Positions 1-6,780 of a stretch of DNA of 7,317 nt are shown here, piece after piece; the first letter of the stretch is position 1, and each line of letters starts with the position of its first letter. The stretch is from an uncultured Clostridia bacterium (GTDB lineage: Bacteria; Bacillota; Clostridia; Oscillospirales; Oscillospiraceae), in the NCBI GenBank assembly GCA_938049125.1, contig CALICR010000084.1, positions 1 to 7,317 on the forward strand, written 5' to 3'. A model generated the notes under the pieces. The model did no database searches. It saw nothing but the letters and a program-made list of their open reading frames with translations, and was not told the DNA's origin. The position numbers were made by a program, and so were the translations under genes.

Positions 1-877
1 TCTGCGGGCGCTCGGCCCGGAAGCTCATCCCGGAGGATTCCAACCCGGGAACCGTCACCATGTCGCCCGGCGGCGTGGGGCGGAACATCGCCCACAACCT
101 CTGCCTCCTCTCCGTCGAGACCGTCTTCGTGACGGCCCTGGGCGGCGACCCGTGGTCCCACCGGGCCGAGGCCGAGTGCCGTGCCCTCGGCATGAACCTC
201 GACTACGTGGTCCACGACCCGGCGGGCAGTATCTCCATCTACATGTTCCTGACGGAGCCGGACGGCAACATGGCCCTGGCCCTGTCGGACACGGCCATTG
301 CGAAGCGCCTGACGCCCGCGGTGCTGGAGGAGCGGCTGGATGTGCTGAACGGCGCGGGGGCCGTGGTGATGGATACGAACCTGGAGCCGGAGTCCATCCG
401 CTTTCTGGCGGAGCACTGCACTGCGCCGCTCTTTGCGGACCCGGTGTCCGTGGGCAAAGCGGACAAGCTGCGCCCGGTGCTGGGCCGCCTGCACACCCTC
501 AAGCCCAACCGCATGGAGGCGGAGTACCTCAGCGGCGTCGAGATCCGCGATGAGAAGAGCCTCTTTGAGGCCGCGGACCGGCTGTTGGGCACGGGCCTGC
601 GGCGGGTGGTCATCAGCCTCGGCAGCCGCGGCGCGCTGCTGGCCGAGGGGGAGACGCGCATCCAGCTGCCCTGCTACCCCACGAAGCTGGTCAACGTCAC
701 CGGCGGCGGCGACGCCATGATGGCGGCGCTGACCTACGGCCATCTGGCCGGGAGATCACTGGAAGAAAGCGGAAAGCTTGCCCTGGCGGCCGGTTCCATG
801 GCCGTTCAGTGCAGCGTGACCAACAACCCTGAGCTGTCGGTTGCCGCTTTGGAAAAACGCATCAAAGGAGAATGTAT

Positions 878-881
<4 letters not shown>
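1..881 (+). CDS. psuK: Pseudouridine kinase (PfkB family), 5'-partial
   Basis: PfkB-type sugar kinase that phosphorylates pseudouridine to pseudouridine 5'-phosphate in the cytoplasm, using ATP. The open frame begins at base 3, before the first ATG at 60. The codons between them encode GRSARKLIPEDSNPGTVT, which is family-like N-terminal sequence, so the gene runs off the left edge and that ATG is not the start. About 20-30 N-terminal residues are missing; 292 are present. Visible motifs are the GG signature SPGGVGRNIAHNL (PfkB signature 1), LKPNRMEAEYL in the middle, and VTGGGDAMMAAL near the C-terminus. The last is PfkB signature 2, with the catalytic-base Asp codon at 711-713. The stop overlaps the psuG start (ATGA), and psuG acts on this enzyme's product. 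That pairing separates pseudouridine kinase from ribokinase-like relatives. Assignment is firm; the promoter lies outside the window. Confidence 0.93.
864..870 (+). promoter_or_regulatory. Ribosome binding site deciding the psuG start
   Basis: AAAGGAG lies inside the last codons of psuK. It is 7 bases before the ATG at 878 but only 1 base before the in-frame ATG at 872, so it supports the downstream start. Confidence 0.8.
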
Positions 882-1792
<911 letters not shown>

Positions 1793-1839
1793 GAAAACCG
1801 CACGGCTGTTCCGTTTGGAACGCTGCCGGATGCGCAAAG

Positions 1840-1871
1840 ACAGCCGGTCCCCTTGTGGGGACCGGCTGTTT
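1840..1871 (+). terminator. Intrinsic terminator after psuKG, probably bidirectional
   Basis: A perfect 13-bp stem (1840-1852 with 1857-1869) encloses a TTGT loop. On the + strand it is followed by a short, interrupted T tract (TTTGTATG). It sits between two convergent genes, 47 bases after the psuG stop and 23 bases beyond the regulator's stop. On the - strand the stem is followed by TCTTTG, so it may also end the regulator transcript. A weaker imperfect hairpin (GTTCC, gttt, GGAAC at 1808-1821) precedes it. Confidence 0.8.
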
Positions 1872-1892
1872 GTATGTGCGGCGGGGGAAGCC

Positions 1893-2321
1893 TCAGGCCT
1901 CGGGCGCTTCCTGGGCGGCGGGGCGGAGAAGGTCGGCGAGGGTGTAGCCGTCGAGGTAGGTCTGGATGACGCGGTCGAGGCCCTGCCAGAGGGGGAGGGT
2001 GGGGCAGTCTGCAGCGCGGCCGCAGGGGCCGGCCTTGCCGTCGAGGCAGGCCACCGGGGCCAGGCCGTCCTCGGTCAGCCGCAGGATGCTGCCGACGCTG
2101 TACTCCTCCGGCGCACGGGTGAGGCGGTAGCCGCCGCCCTTGCCGCGCAGGCCCTGGAGCAGCTCCTCACGGACCAGGACCTTGAGGATGCTTTCGAGGT
2201 ATTTTTCGGAGATCTGCTGCCGTTCGGCGATTTCCTTCAGGGGCACATAGGCGGCGTCGCGGTGCTCGGCCAGATCGACCATGACCCGCAGCGCATAGCG
2301 GCCCTTCGTTGAGATCATCAT
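1893..2321 (-). CDS. Rrf2 family transcriptional regulator (IscR-like cysteines)
   Basis: A DNA-binding regulator of 142 residues, the usual size for Rrf2 proteins. The N-terminus MMISTKGRYALRVMVDLAEH is the classic start of the family. The winged helix-turn-helix covers roughly residues 27-67, with the recognition-helix motif ISEKYLESILKVL and the wing GKGGGYRL. Three cysteines follow at 92, 100 and 106 (C-x7-C-x5-C). This resembles the Fe-S ligand cluster of IscR (Cys92, 98, 104), so an iron-sulfur or redox/NO-sensing role is likely, but the target genes are not known. No iscS or cys gene lies next to it. The start has GGAGG 10 bases upstream. A second ATG follows directly, but the first is closer to normal spacing. 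It has its own promoter and may control itself. CymR-like cysteine-metabolism control is an alternative. Confidence 0.93.
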   Translation of the reverse strand: MMISTKGRYALRVMVDLAEHRDAAYVPLKEIAERQQISEKYLESILKVLVREELLQGLRGKGGGYRLTRAPEEYSVGSILRLTEDGLAPVACLDGKAGPCGRAADCPTLPLWQGLDRVIQTYLDGYTLADLLRPAAQEAPEA

Positions 2322-2354
2322 AATCGGGATTCCTCCGATCCGTTGTTTTCCCCT

Positions 2355-2383
2355 ATTATAGACCGGATTGGTAGGAAAATCAA
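2355..2383 (-). promoter_or_regulatory. SigA-type promoter of the Rrf2 regulator gene
   Basis: Read on the - strand, TTGATT (2383-2378) is followed by a 17-base spacer and a perfect TATAAT (2360-2355). The start codon lies about 33 bases beyond the -10, with GGAGG between them. A direct repeat GACCGGA (+ strand, 2361-2367 and 2384-2390) brackets the spacer and -35 and could be an operator. Confidence 0.85.
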
Positions 2384-2390
2384 GACCGGA
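2361..2390. repeat. Direct repeat GACCGGA bracketing the Rrf2 promoter
   Basis: GACCGGA occurs at 2361-2367 and again at 2384-2390, start-to-start distance 23 bases, or about two helical turns. The first copy lies in the promoter spacer beside the -10; the second lies just upstream of the -35. Placement suits an operator for self-control by the Rrf2 protein, but this is inference from position only. Confidence 0.4.
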
Positions 2391-2486
2391 CCGCGGCCAA
2401 ATGCGGCGGGCAGCGAAGGGCGGCAGGGGGGAAAAGACGGTGAAGGGGGGCGGCAGCGGCGGGCGGGAATGCGGGTCCGGCGCGGC

Positions 2487-2918
2487 TCAGAGGTAGGGCC
2501 GCATACTGCCCGTGAGAGCGTCCTCGATGCCGATGAGGCGGCGGGCGGCGTCCCGGGACTGGACGTCGGCGCAGGGCAGGCGGTTGAGCCGCTTGGCCAG
2601 TAGCTGGGTGCCCATGTGGCAGCCGTTGCTTAGGAGGACCGCGGCGGTGCTGTCCGTTGGGTGCAGGCGCATCCGGACGCTGGTCCGGGCCTGGGCCATT
2701 TTGCGCAGCATGGGGCTGGGATCCCGGGCGTCGCGGCCGCTCTTCTCCAGAATGCGCCCGGTCTCCTGGACCAGGACCTCGTGGTCGGAGCGGCTGCACT
2801 GGAGCCGTCCCCGCAGCTCCGGGTCCTGCACGCTTTGCAGCACCGTGTCAATGGCGGTCACGGCCATTCTTGCGCCGAAATGACATTCGTTCAGCAGGCG
2901 CACCGTATCATCTTGCAT
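2487..2918 (-). CDS. Conserved hypothetical protein, probable four-helix (ferritin-like) fold
   Basis: A cytoplasmic protein of 143 residues with no signal peptide or membrane segment, predicted almost all helical. It resembles, from memory, an uncharacterised Clostridia family of this length that starts with a DxxxLLxECxxGxxMAV-like helix and ends in a RKYL-like tail; here the end is MRPYL. Two similar segments, ECHFGARMAV (11-20) and GCHMGTQLL (99-107), share C-H-x-G and suggest an internal duplication of helix pairs, as in ferritin-like folds. Possible metal ligands are Glu11, His13, His46, Glu47, His101 and Glu132, but no metal site can be proven. AGGAG lies 8 bases before the ATG. It sits between the kinase-like operon's terminator and the Rrf2 gene, all on one strand. 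Real function unknown; confidence is for the gene being genuine. Confidence 0.85.
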   Translation of the reverse strand: MQDDTVRLLNECHFGARMAVTAIDTVLQSVQDPELRGRLQCSRSDHEVLVQETGRILEKSGRDARDPSPMLRKMAQARTSVRMRLHPTDSTAAVLLSNGCHMGTQLLAKRLNRLPCADVQSRDAARRLIGIEDALTGSMRPYL

Positions 2919-2936
2919 GAGAATCTCTCCTTTTCG

Positions 2937-2953
2937 GGCGGCGCTTCGCCGCC
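2937..2953. promoter_or_regulatory. Hairpin directly upstream of the ribosome site of the 143-residue gene
   Basis: GGCGGCG (2937-2943), loop CTT, CGCCGCC (2947-2953): a perfect 7-bp GC stem. On the - strand it ends only 5 bases before the AGGAG of the downstream gene (2927-2931). It lacks a T tract, so it is not an ordinary terminator. It may stabilise the 5' end of a processed message or influence initiation. No convincing promoter is seen between 2919 and 3025. Confidence 0.5.
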
Positions 2954-2989
2954 GTTTGGCCCTAGCTTGCCCGGTCAGGAGAAAATCAT

Positions 2990-3021
2990 ACAGAACACCC
3001 CGCCGCGGCTGCGGCGGGGTG
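2990..3021 (-). terminator. Terminator of the kinase-like operon
   Basis: A perfect 11-bp GC-rich stem (2996-3006 with 3011-3021) and a 4-base loop begin 4 bases after the stop codon of the upstream gene on the - strand. The following tract (TTCTGTATGATTTT) is only moderately T-rich, so some read-through into the 143-residue gene is possible. That gene has no clear promoter of its own. Confidence 0.72.
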
Positions 3022-3025
3022 CATC

Positions 3026-4447
3026 TTAATTTACGTTGGGAATGCGGATCTGGAGCGCGAAGACCGGGACGCGGGTGATCTCCAGCGTGCCGTTCAGGGG
3101 GAAGAGCAGACGGCGGATGGAGGTGATGCCCTCGCCGGGCGTCAGGGGCGCGTCCTCCTGCACCGCGCCGTTGTTCTCGACGCGGCAGCAGAGCGCGCCG
3201 TCCTCGCGGGTCAGCACGGCGGTGACGGAGGAGGCCCCGCCGTGGAGCACGGCGTTGACCGAAGCCTCCCGGATGAGGTGGGCGACGGCGGCCGCCGCGG
3301 CGGGGTCCTCGGGCAGCGCGCCCTCGCAGGCAATGTCCACGCCCAGCAGGGCCAGGGCGCTGACCGTGAGGTCCAGCTGCTGCTGCGGCGTCAGGGGCGC
3401 GGCGTGGGCCATGTCCCGGAGCAGACCGGCGGTCAGCTCCGAGAGGCGCTTATAGTCGAAGGTTCCGGCGGGAATGGCGTAGTGCTCCGAGAAGAACCGG
3501 CTCAGGGCCGCCATCTTCCCGGTGATGGAGTCGAAGGTCTCGCGGCCTTGGTTCACCAGGGCTTCGGCCTCCTGGAGCCGGGCGATGGTGGCCTCGACCT
3601 GGGCGAGCTGCTCCGCGGTGCGGCTCAGCTCCAGCCGCCGGGCGGTGATCTGCCGCTGGACGGCGTCGGACTCGGTGACGTTCAGCGCCACGATCTGGGT
3701 GAAAGCCCGGTCCTCTAGGGGGAAGGTCTCCCGGTGGAGGGTCCAGGTGTTGCCGCCGGTGAAGCGGAAGAGGAAGCTGCCCTCGGAGGAAATTTTCGTG
3801 ACAAAATCCGTGGAGGCGCTCTCCTCCAGGATGTGCCAGAAGGTGTTGGCGTTCTCCAGCGGCTGGTGGCAGAGGGAGGTGCAGAGCTGGGCCATGGTGC
3901 GGTTCGAGAGCAGGATGCGGCCGTCGGCTTCGGCGAAGAGCAGGCCGTCGTCCAGGGTGTCCACGGCCTCCTGGATGGAGGCGAGGCTGAGGCGGTTTGC
4001 CTGCCGCGCGCGGCTGCGCAGCAGCCGGACCACGGCCTCGGCCAGCGTCAGTGCCAGCATGGCCAGCAGCACATAGGGAAAGGCCGTGCCGAAGGCGGTC
4101 TCAAAGAAGGGGAGCGTCAGCAGCGGGAAGAGGCCCGGCAGCAGCAGCGTCCAGTCGTGCTCCAGCAGGGCCAGCAGCAGGGCCGGGACCGACAGCACGG
4201 CCAGCACCCAGCGCAGGGCCAGGGCCGTGGGCTGCGTGAAGGTGAGCCCCCCGGCGGCCAGGGCCAGGAACAGGCTCCAGAACACGGCAAGCAGCAGCAC
4301 AGCGGCGTCCCGCAGCAGGAACAGCGGCTTCCGGACCAGCGGTCCGCGGAGCACCGTATCCACGCAGAGCAGAGCCCCGGCGGCCAGCAGCCCCAGCGAG
4401 ATGGCCAGCCCGATCAGGGCGAGGGGAGCGGAAATGTAGTTGAGCAT
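3026..4447 (-). CDS. Membrane PAS sensor protein with histidine-kinase-type ATPase domain, phospho-acceptor His apparently lost
   Basis: A 473-residue sensor related to NarL/DegS-type histidine kinases. About five hydrophobic segments span residues 8-30, 46-66, 78-96, 99-115 and 122-143. A PAS domain follows (about 153-258, with DTLDDGLLFAEADGRILLSN), then a coiled coil (264-298). A HATPase-like domain closes the protein: N box REASVNAVLHG (393-403), a modified G1 box VENNG (423-427) where DxG is usual, and a G2-like GEGITSIRRLL (438-448). Where such kinases carry R-x-x-x-H-D, this protein reads RETFD (302-306), so Phe305 seems to replace the phosphorylated His. ATP binding may survive, but self-phosphorylation is doubtful. 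GGGAGG lies 8 bases before the ATG, within the end of the upstream gene, and the gap is 4 bases, so the two are coupled. No response regulator follows. The acceptor alignment is by eye. Confidence 0.82.
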   Translation of the reverse strand: MLNYISAPLALIGLAISLGLLAAGALLCVDTVLRGPLVRKPLFLLRDAAVLLLAVFWSLFLALAAGGLTFTQPTALALRWVLAVLSVPALLLALLEHDWTLLLPGLFPLLTLPFFETAFGTAFPYVLLAMLALTLAEAVVRLLRSRARQANRLSLASIQEAVDTLDDGLLFAEADGRILLSNRTMAQLCTSLCHQPLENANTFWHILEESASTDFVTKISSEGSFLFRFTGGNTWTLHRETFPLEDRAFTQIVALNVTESDAVQRQITARRLELSRTAEQLAQVEATIARLQEAEALVNQGRETFDSITGKMAALSRFFSEHYAIPAGTFDYKRLSELTAGLLRDMAHAAPLTPQQQLDLTVSALALLGVDIACEGALPEDPAAAAAVAHLIREASVNAVLHGGASSVTAVLTREDGALCCRVENNGAVQEDAPLTPGEGITSIRRLLFPLNGTLEITRVPVFALQIRIPNVN

Positions 4448-4451
4448 GGCC

Positions 4452-6110
4452 TTAACCTCCCAGGAACTCCAGGAAGACGGAGACGGTGCCGTCCTCCTCG
4501 GTGATGCGGGCCTCGCCGCCGAGGGCGCGTGCAGCGGCGACCACGTGGTTCGCCCGGGCGGAGAAGACCTGGAGTGTTGTCTCCGGGATGCTGAGCACCA
4601 GCCGGAGGCCGGACTGCTCGTTGCGGAGGCGGACCTCCAGGGTGCCGAGCCCGGCAGTGAGCACGTCCTCCAGAATGCGCTCGTGCAGGTCGTAGAGCGA
4701 GAGAATCATCCCGGCGGGGAAGCTGCCCTGGGCCACGTTGTAGACGCGGCAGCGCAGTCCGGCGGCGGTGGCGGCCTGGGCCGAGGACTCCAGGGCGGCG
4801 GTCAGCTCCTTGGCCGGAAGCCGGTCCGTGCCCTTGGCCTCCTGCAAAAGCTGGCCCAGCTGGCGGATATAGGTCACAAGAATGTTGGCCCGGGTGACGA
4901 CGGCGCGGAGGAAGCCCGGCTCCGGGTCCTCGGCGGCGGCGCAGCGCAGCAGCACCGAGACGCGGTCCGTCTTCTCCTGAATTTTGGCCTCCTGCTCCGC
5001 GAAGAAGGCGTTCTTCTCCGTGAGGCGCTGGAGCTTGGCCTCCAGCTCACTCTCCCGGGAGAGGAGGTCCAGCGTCTCGGCCAGCTCCTTGGAGACGGCC
5101 TCCAGCGTGTCCTGGAGCGTGTGCAGGTCCCGCAGGTCCTTCTGGTGCAGGGCGAAGCCGCCGCGGATGACGGAGGCGGAGAGCTGGGTGTCGCGGTCCA
5201 GAATTTGGGAGACGCGGTAGCGGTTGTTGAGGATGGCGGCCTTGTGCGCGGCGGCAATGGGCCGGGCGGCGTCGGAGCCGTAGGGGATGGAGCCGTCCGG
5301 CTCCATGAGCTGGACGGGGAAGGTGGAGCGCTGGAGCAGGGCGGGCCAGAGGTGGCCGTCCGGCAGCAGGTCCGCCCGCAGTGCCAGGGTGCAGAAGGCG
5401 AAGAGCAGCAGCGGCGCGATATAGGAGAGGGCCACGAGGTCCAGGCCGCGCACGCCCAGGGCAATGCAGAGGTACACGGCGGCGCTCCCGGCCGTGACCG
5501 CGGCGGCGGGGGCGGCTTTCCGGTCAAAGCGGCGGGTGAGCAGGTAAATTTGTGTGCCGAGGATCCCAGCGAAGAACCAGAAGTAGACGACGTAGCAGAG
5601 GGGCCCGGCGCTGCGGCCGCCGTCGCGGTAGCAGAGGTGGTGCAGCGGCTCCAGAGCAACCAGGGCCGTGCCGAGACAGCCTACGGCCAGCAGCACGAGG
5701 AAGCAGGTGTCCGGCTGCTGCCGGTCCGCGCCGCGGACGGCGGCGGAGAAGGTGCGCATCAGGAAGGCGGGCAGCAGCAGCGGCGGCACCAGTGACGCGC
5801 AGCAGAGCACGTAGAAGACCGTGGGGCGGCCCGCCAGCAGGCCGCTGAGGTAGAAGAGCAGGCAGCCGAGGGTCAGCAGCAGAGCGGCGGCGGTCATGCC
5901 CTGGCGCGCGCCGGGGCGGACCATCCGCTCCCGCAGTCCGGCGCCCCAGAGCAGGCAGCCGCTCAGGGCCGGGAGGCCGGAGACGCAGAGCATCAGATAG
6001 GGCGAGAGCCGGAACAGGTCCGCGAACACCAGATAGAGGGCGCTGAGCAGCAGAAGCAGCGCCGGAAGAACGTTCAGCAGCAGCCAGGATACGGCGCGGG
6101 ACGGTTTCAA
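4452..6110 (-). CDS. Multi-pass membrane sensor protein, degenerate histidine-kinase relative (7TM N-terminal type)
   Basis: A 552-residue membrane protein whose layout matches Firmicutes sensor proteins with an N-terminal 7TM region. Hydrophobic segments lie near residues 9-29, 36-57, 72-93, 98-118, 136-154, 171-192, 203-219 and 225-244 (seven or eight helices). A short PAS-like part follows (about 262-325), then a long charged coiled coil (327-385). The C-terminal half (390-552) looks like a worn kinase core. I see no H-D/E phospho-acceptor motif, no N-box Asn and no DxG or GxG ATP motif. It probably signals without being a kinase, perhaps with the ATPase-bearing protein encoded 4 bases downstream. 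The start is TTG at 6108-6110: AAGGGGG (6120-6126) lies 9 bases upstream, and the in-frame ATG at 6188 lies upstream of the -35 box, so it cannot be on the message. Ligand unknown. Confidence 0.82.
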   Translation of the reverse strand: MKPSRAVSWLLLNVLPALLLLLSALYLVFADLFRLSPYLMLCVSGLPALSGCLLWGAGLRERMVRPGARQGMTAAALLLTLGCLLFYLSGLLAGRPTVFYVLCCASLVPPLLLPAFLMRTFSAAVRGADRQQPDTCFLVLLAVGCLGTALVALEPLHHLCYRDGGRSAGPLCYVVYFWFFAGILGTQIYLLTRRFDRKAAPAAAVTAGSAAVYLCIALGVRGLDLVALSYIAPLLLFAFCTLALRADLLPDGHLWPALLQRSTFPVQLMEPDGSIPYGSDAARPIAAAHKAAILNNRYRVSQILDRDTQLSASVIRGGFALHQKDLRDLHTLQDTLEAVSKELAETLDLLSRESELEAKLQRLTEKNAFFAEQEAKIQEKTDRVSVLLRCAAAEDPEPGFLRAVVTRANILVTYIRQLGQLLQEAKGTDRLPAKELTAALESSAQAATAAGLRCRVYNVAQGSFPAGMILSLYDLHERILEDVLTAGLGTLEVRLRNEQSGLRLVLSIPETTLQVFSARANHVVAAARALGGEARITEEDGTVSVFLEFLGG

Positions 6111-6126
6111 GACGACATACCCCCTT
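6107..6126 (-). promoter_or_regulatory. Ribosome site and TTG start, with overlapping 3-codon mini-ORF
   Basis: AAGGGGG (6120-6126) is followed after 9 bases by TTG (6110-6108). Between them an out-of-frame ATG (6118-6116) opens a mini-ORF, Met-Ser-Ser-stop, whose TGA (6109-6107) overlaps the TTG by two bases. The ATG is only 1 base from the ribosome site, so it is probably poorly used. Confidence 0.6.
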
Positions 6127-6155
6127 CGGAGTGAGAGATATCTACAAGTTTTCTT

Positions 6156-6185
6156 ATTATACCACGCCGCACAGCCGTTTGGCAA
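6156..6185 (-). promoter_or_regulatory. SigA-type promoter of the sensor operon, extended -10
   Basis: On the - strand TTGCCA (6185-6180) and TATAAT (6161-6156) are 18 bases apart, and TGG directly before TATAAT makes an extended -10. Predicted transcription begins near 6149, about 40 bases before the TTG start. It lies just beyond the thioesterase terminator, so the two genes are separate units. Confidence 0.88.
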
Positions 6186-6194
6186 CATCGGATG

Positions 6195-6227
6195 AAAAAA
6201 AGCGGCGATCCCGGAGGGGAACGCCGC
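6195..6227 (-). terminator. Intrinsic terminator of the thioesterase gene
   Basis: GCGGCG and CGCCGC arms (6222-6227 with 6202-6207) continue through two A-U pairs and three C-G pairs. Seven uninterrupted T follow on the - strand (6201-6195). It starts 13 bases after the stop codon and is a textbook Rho-independent terminator. Confidence 0.92.
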
Positions 6228-6239
6228 AGGGGTGGGCGG

Positions 6240-6623
6240 TCAGAGCTTTTGGTAGGCCTTTTCGAGGAAGCGCTCCGCGGTGACGAGGACGCGCTCGTGG
6301 GCGCAGGAGCCGATGGGGCCCTTCTCGTCCGCGGCCTCGATCGTAAACGTGAGGCGGCGGCCATCCACGGCGGTCAGCGTGGCCTCGGCGGTGACCTCCA
6401 TGCCCACGGGGGTGGCGGCGTCGTGGCGGAGGTCCAGCCGGGTGCCGACGGAGGTGACGCCCTCCTCCAGCTCCGCGGCGACGGCATTGCAGGCGGCCTG
6501 CTCCATGAGGGCGGCCATGGCCGGGGTGGCCAGCACGAGGAGGGAGCCGGAGCCCATCTCCTTCGCGGTGTCCCGGCGCTCGACGGTGCCTGAGGCCGTG
6601 CCCTTCAATCCGGGTTGCAGCAT
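6240..6623 (-). CDS. FlK-like acyl-CoA thioesterase (hotdog fold)
   Basis: A 127-residue single-domain thioesterase of the fluoroacetyl-CoA thioesterase-like hotdog group, cytoplasmic, expected to hydrolyse a small acyl-CoA. Thr33 (in LATP), Glu41 (in LMEQA) and His67 (in RHDAATPVG) are spaced by 8 and 26. This is exactly the spacing of the FlK catalytic residues as I recall them (Thr42, Glu50, His76). VGTRLDLRHDAATPVGMEV is the typical core strand and loop. The true substrate is unlikely to be fluoroacetyl-CoA: most relatives are housekeeping thioesterases of unknown preference. The start at 6623 has AAGAAGG at 7 bases. An in-frame ATG at 6641 would add MKEGIP but lacks a well-placed ribosome site. 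It has its own promoter and terminator and is divergent from the NAD-salvage gene. Confidence 0.88.
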   Translation of the reverse strand: MLQPGLKGTASGTVERRDTAKEMGSGSLLVLATPAMAALMEQAACNAVAAELEEGVTSVGTRLDLRHDAATPVGMEVTAEATLTAVDGRRLTFTIEAADEKGPIGSCAHERVLVTAERFLEKAYQKL

Positions 6624-6657
6624 AGGAATACCTTCTTTCATGGGTAATATCACACCT

Positions 6658-6686
6658 ATTATTCCTGATTTTGGGGAAAAAGTCAA
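6658..6686 (-). promoter_or_regulatory. SigA-type promoter of the thioesterase gene
   Basis: On the - strand TTGACT (6686-6681), a 17-base spacer, then AATAAT (6663-6658, one mismatch to TATAAT). Transcription should start near 6651, giving a leader of about 28 bases before the ATG at 6623. It is back to back with the divergent promoter at 6694-6721, with only 7 bases between the two -35 boxes, so one regulator could affect both. Confidence 0.85.
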
Positions 6687-6693
6687 ATGTAGA

Positions 6694-6721
6694 TTGCTTC
6701 CGCGGCGAAATGTGGTATAAT
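6694..6721 (+). promoter_or_regulatory. Extended -10 promoter of the nicotinate phosphoribosyltransferase gene
   Basis: TTGCTT (6694-6699), a 16-base spacer, then a perfect TATAAT (6716-6721) preceded by TGG (extended -10). Transcription should start near 6728. The weak -35 is typical when an extended -10 is present. Confidence 0.85.
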
Positions 6722-6733
6722 AGGGGCTACCAC

Positions 6734-6760
6734 CGCCGTCCGGATGCCCTCCGGACGGCG
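6734..6760 (+). promoter_or_regulatory. Perfect 10-bp leader hairpin before the NAD-salvage gene
   Basis: CGCCGTCCGG (6734-6743), loop ATGCCCT, CCGGACGGCG (6751-6760), with no mismatch. It begins about 6 bases after the predicted transcription start and ends 9 bases before the ribosome site. There is no T tract, so it is not a standard terminator. It could protect the 5' end of the message, bind a protein, or as DNA serve as a palindromic operator. Its role is unproven. Confidence 0.7.
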
Positions 6761-6780
6761 ACCTAAAATGAGGTGTTCCA

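Noticed and set aside
60..62. ATG at 60 as the psuK start
   Set aside because: The frame is open to the window edge and the residues before it (GRSARKL and beyond) are family-like, so the gene is cut by the window rather than starting here.
2391..2486. Possible small gene or terminator between the 143-residue gene and the Rrf2 promoter
   Set aside because: I see only GC-rich, purine-skewed sequence, with no stem plus T tract and no framed ribosome site.
3734..4504. Open frame on the + strand (256 codons) antisense to the second sensor gene
   Set aside because: Low-complexity Gln/Gly/Glu/Arg content with no family resemblance; it overlaps the end and start of both sensor genes on the opposite strand.
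4440..5795. Long open frame on the + strand (451 codons) antisense to the first sensor gene
   Set aside because: It is very rich in Gly, Gln, Ala, Val and Glu, has no ribosome site, and is opposite a coherent membrane protein. GC-rich genes keep the opposite frame open by base composition.
6186..6188. ATG at 6188 as start of the first sensor gene
   Set aside because: It lies upstream of a strong -35/-10 pair, so it would not be on the transcript; the TTG with a ribosome site is preferred.
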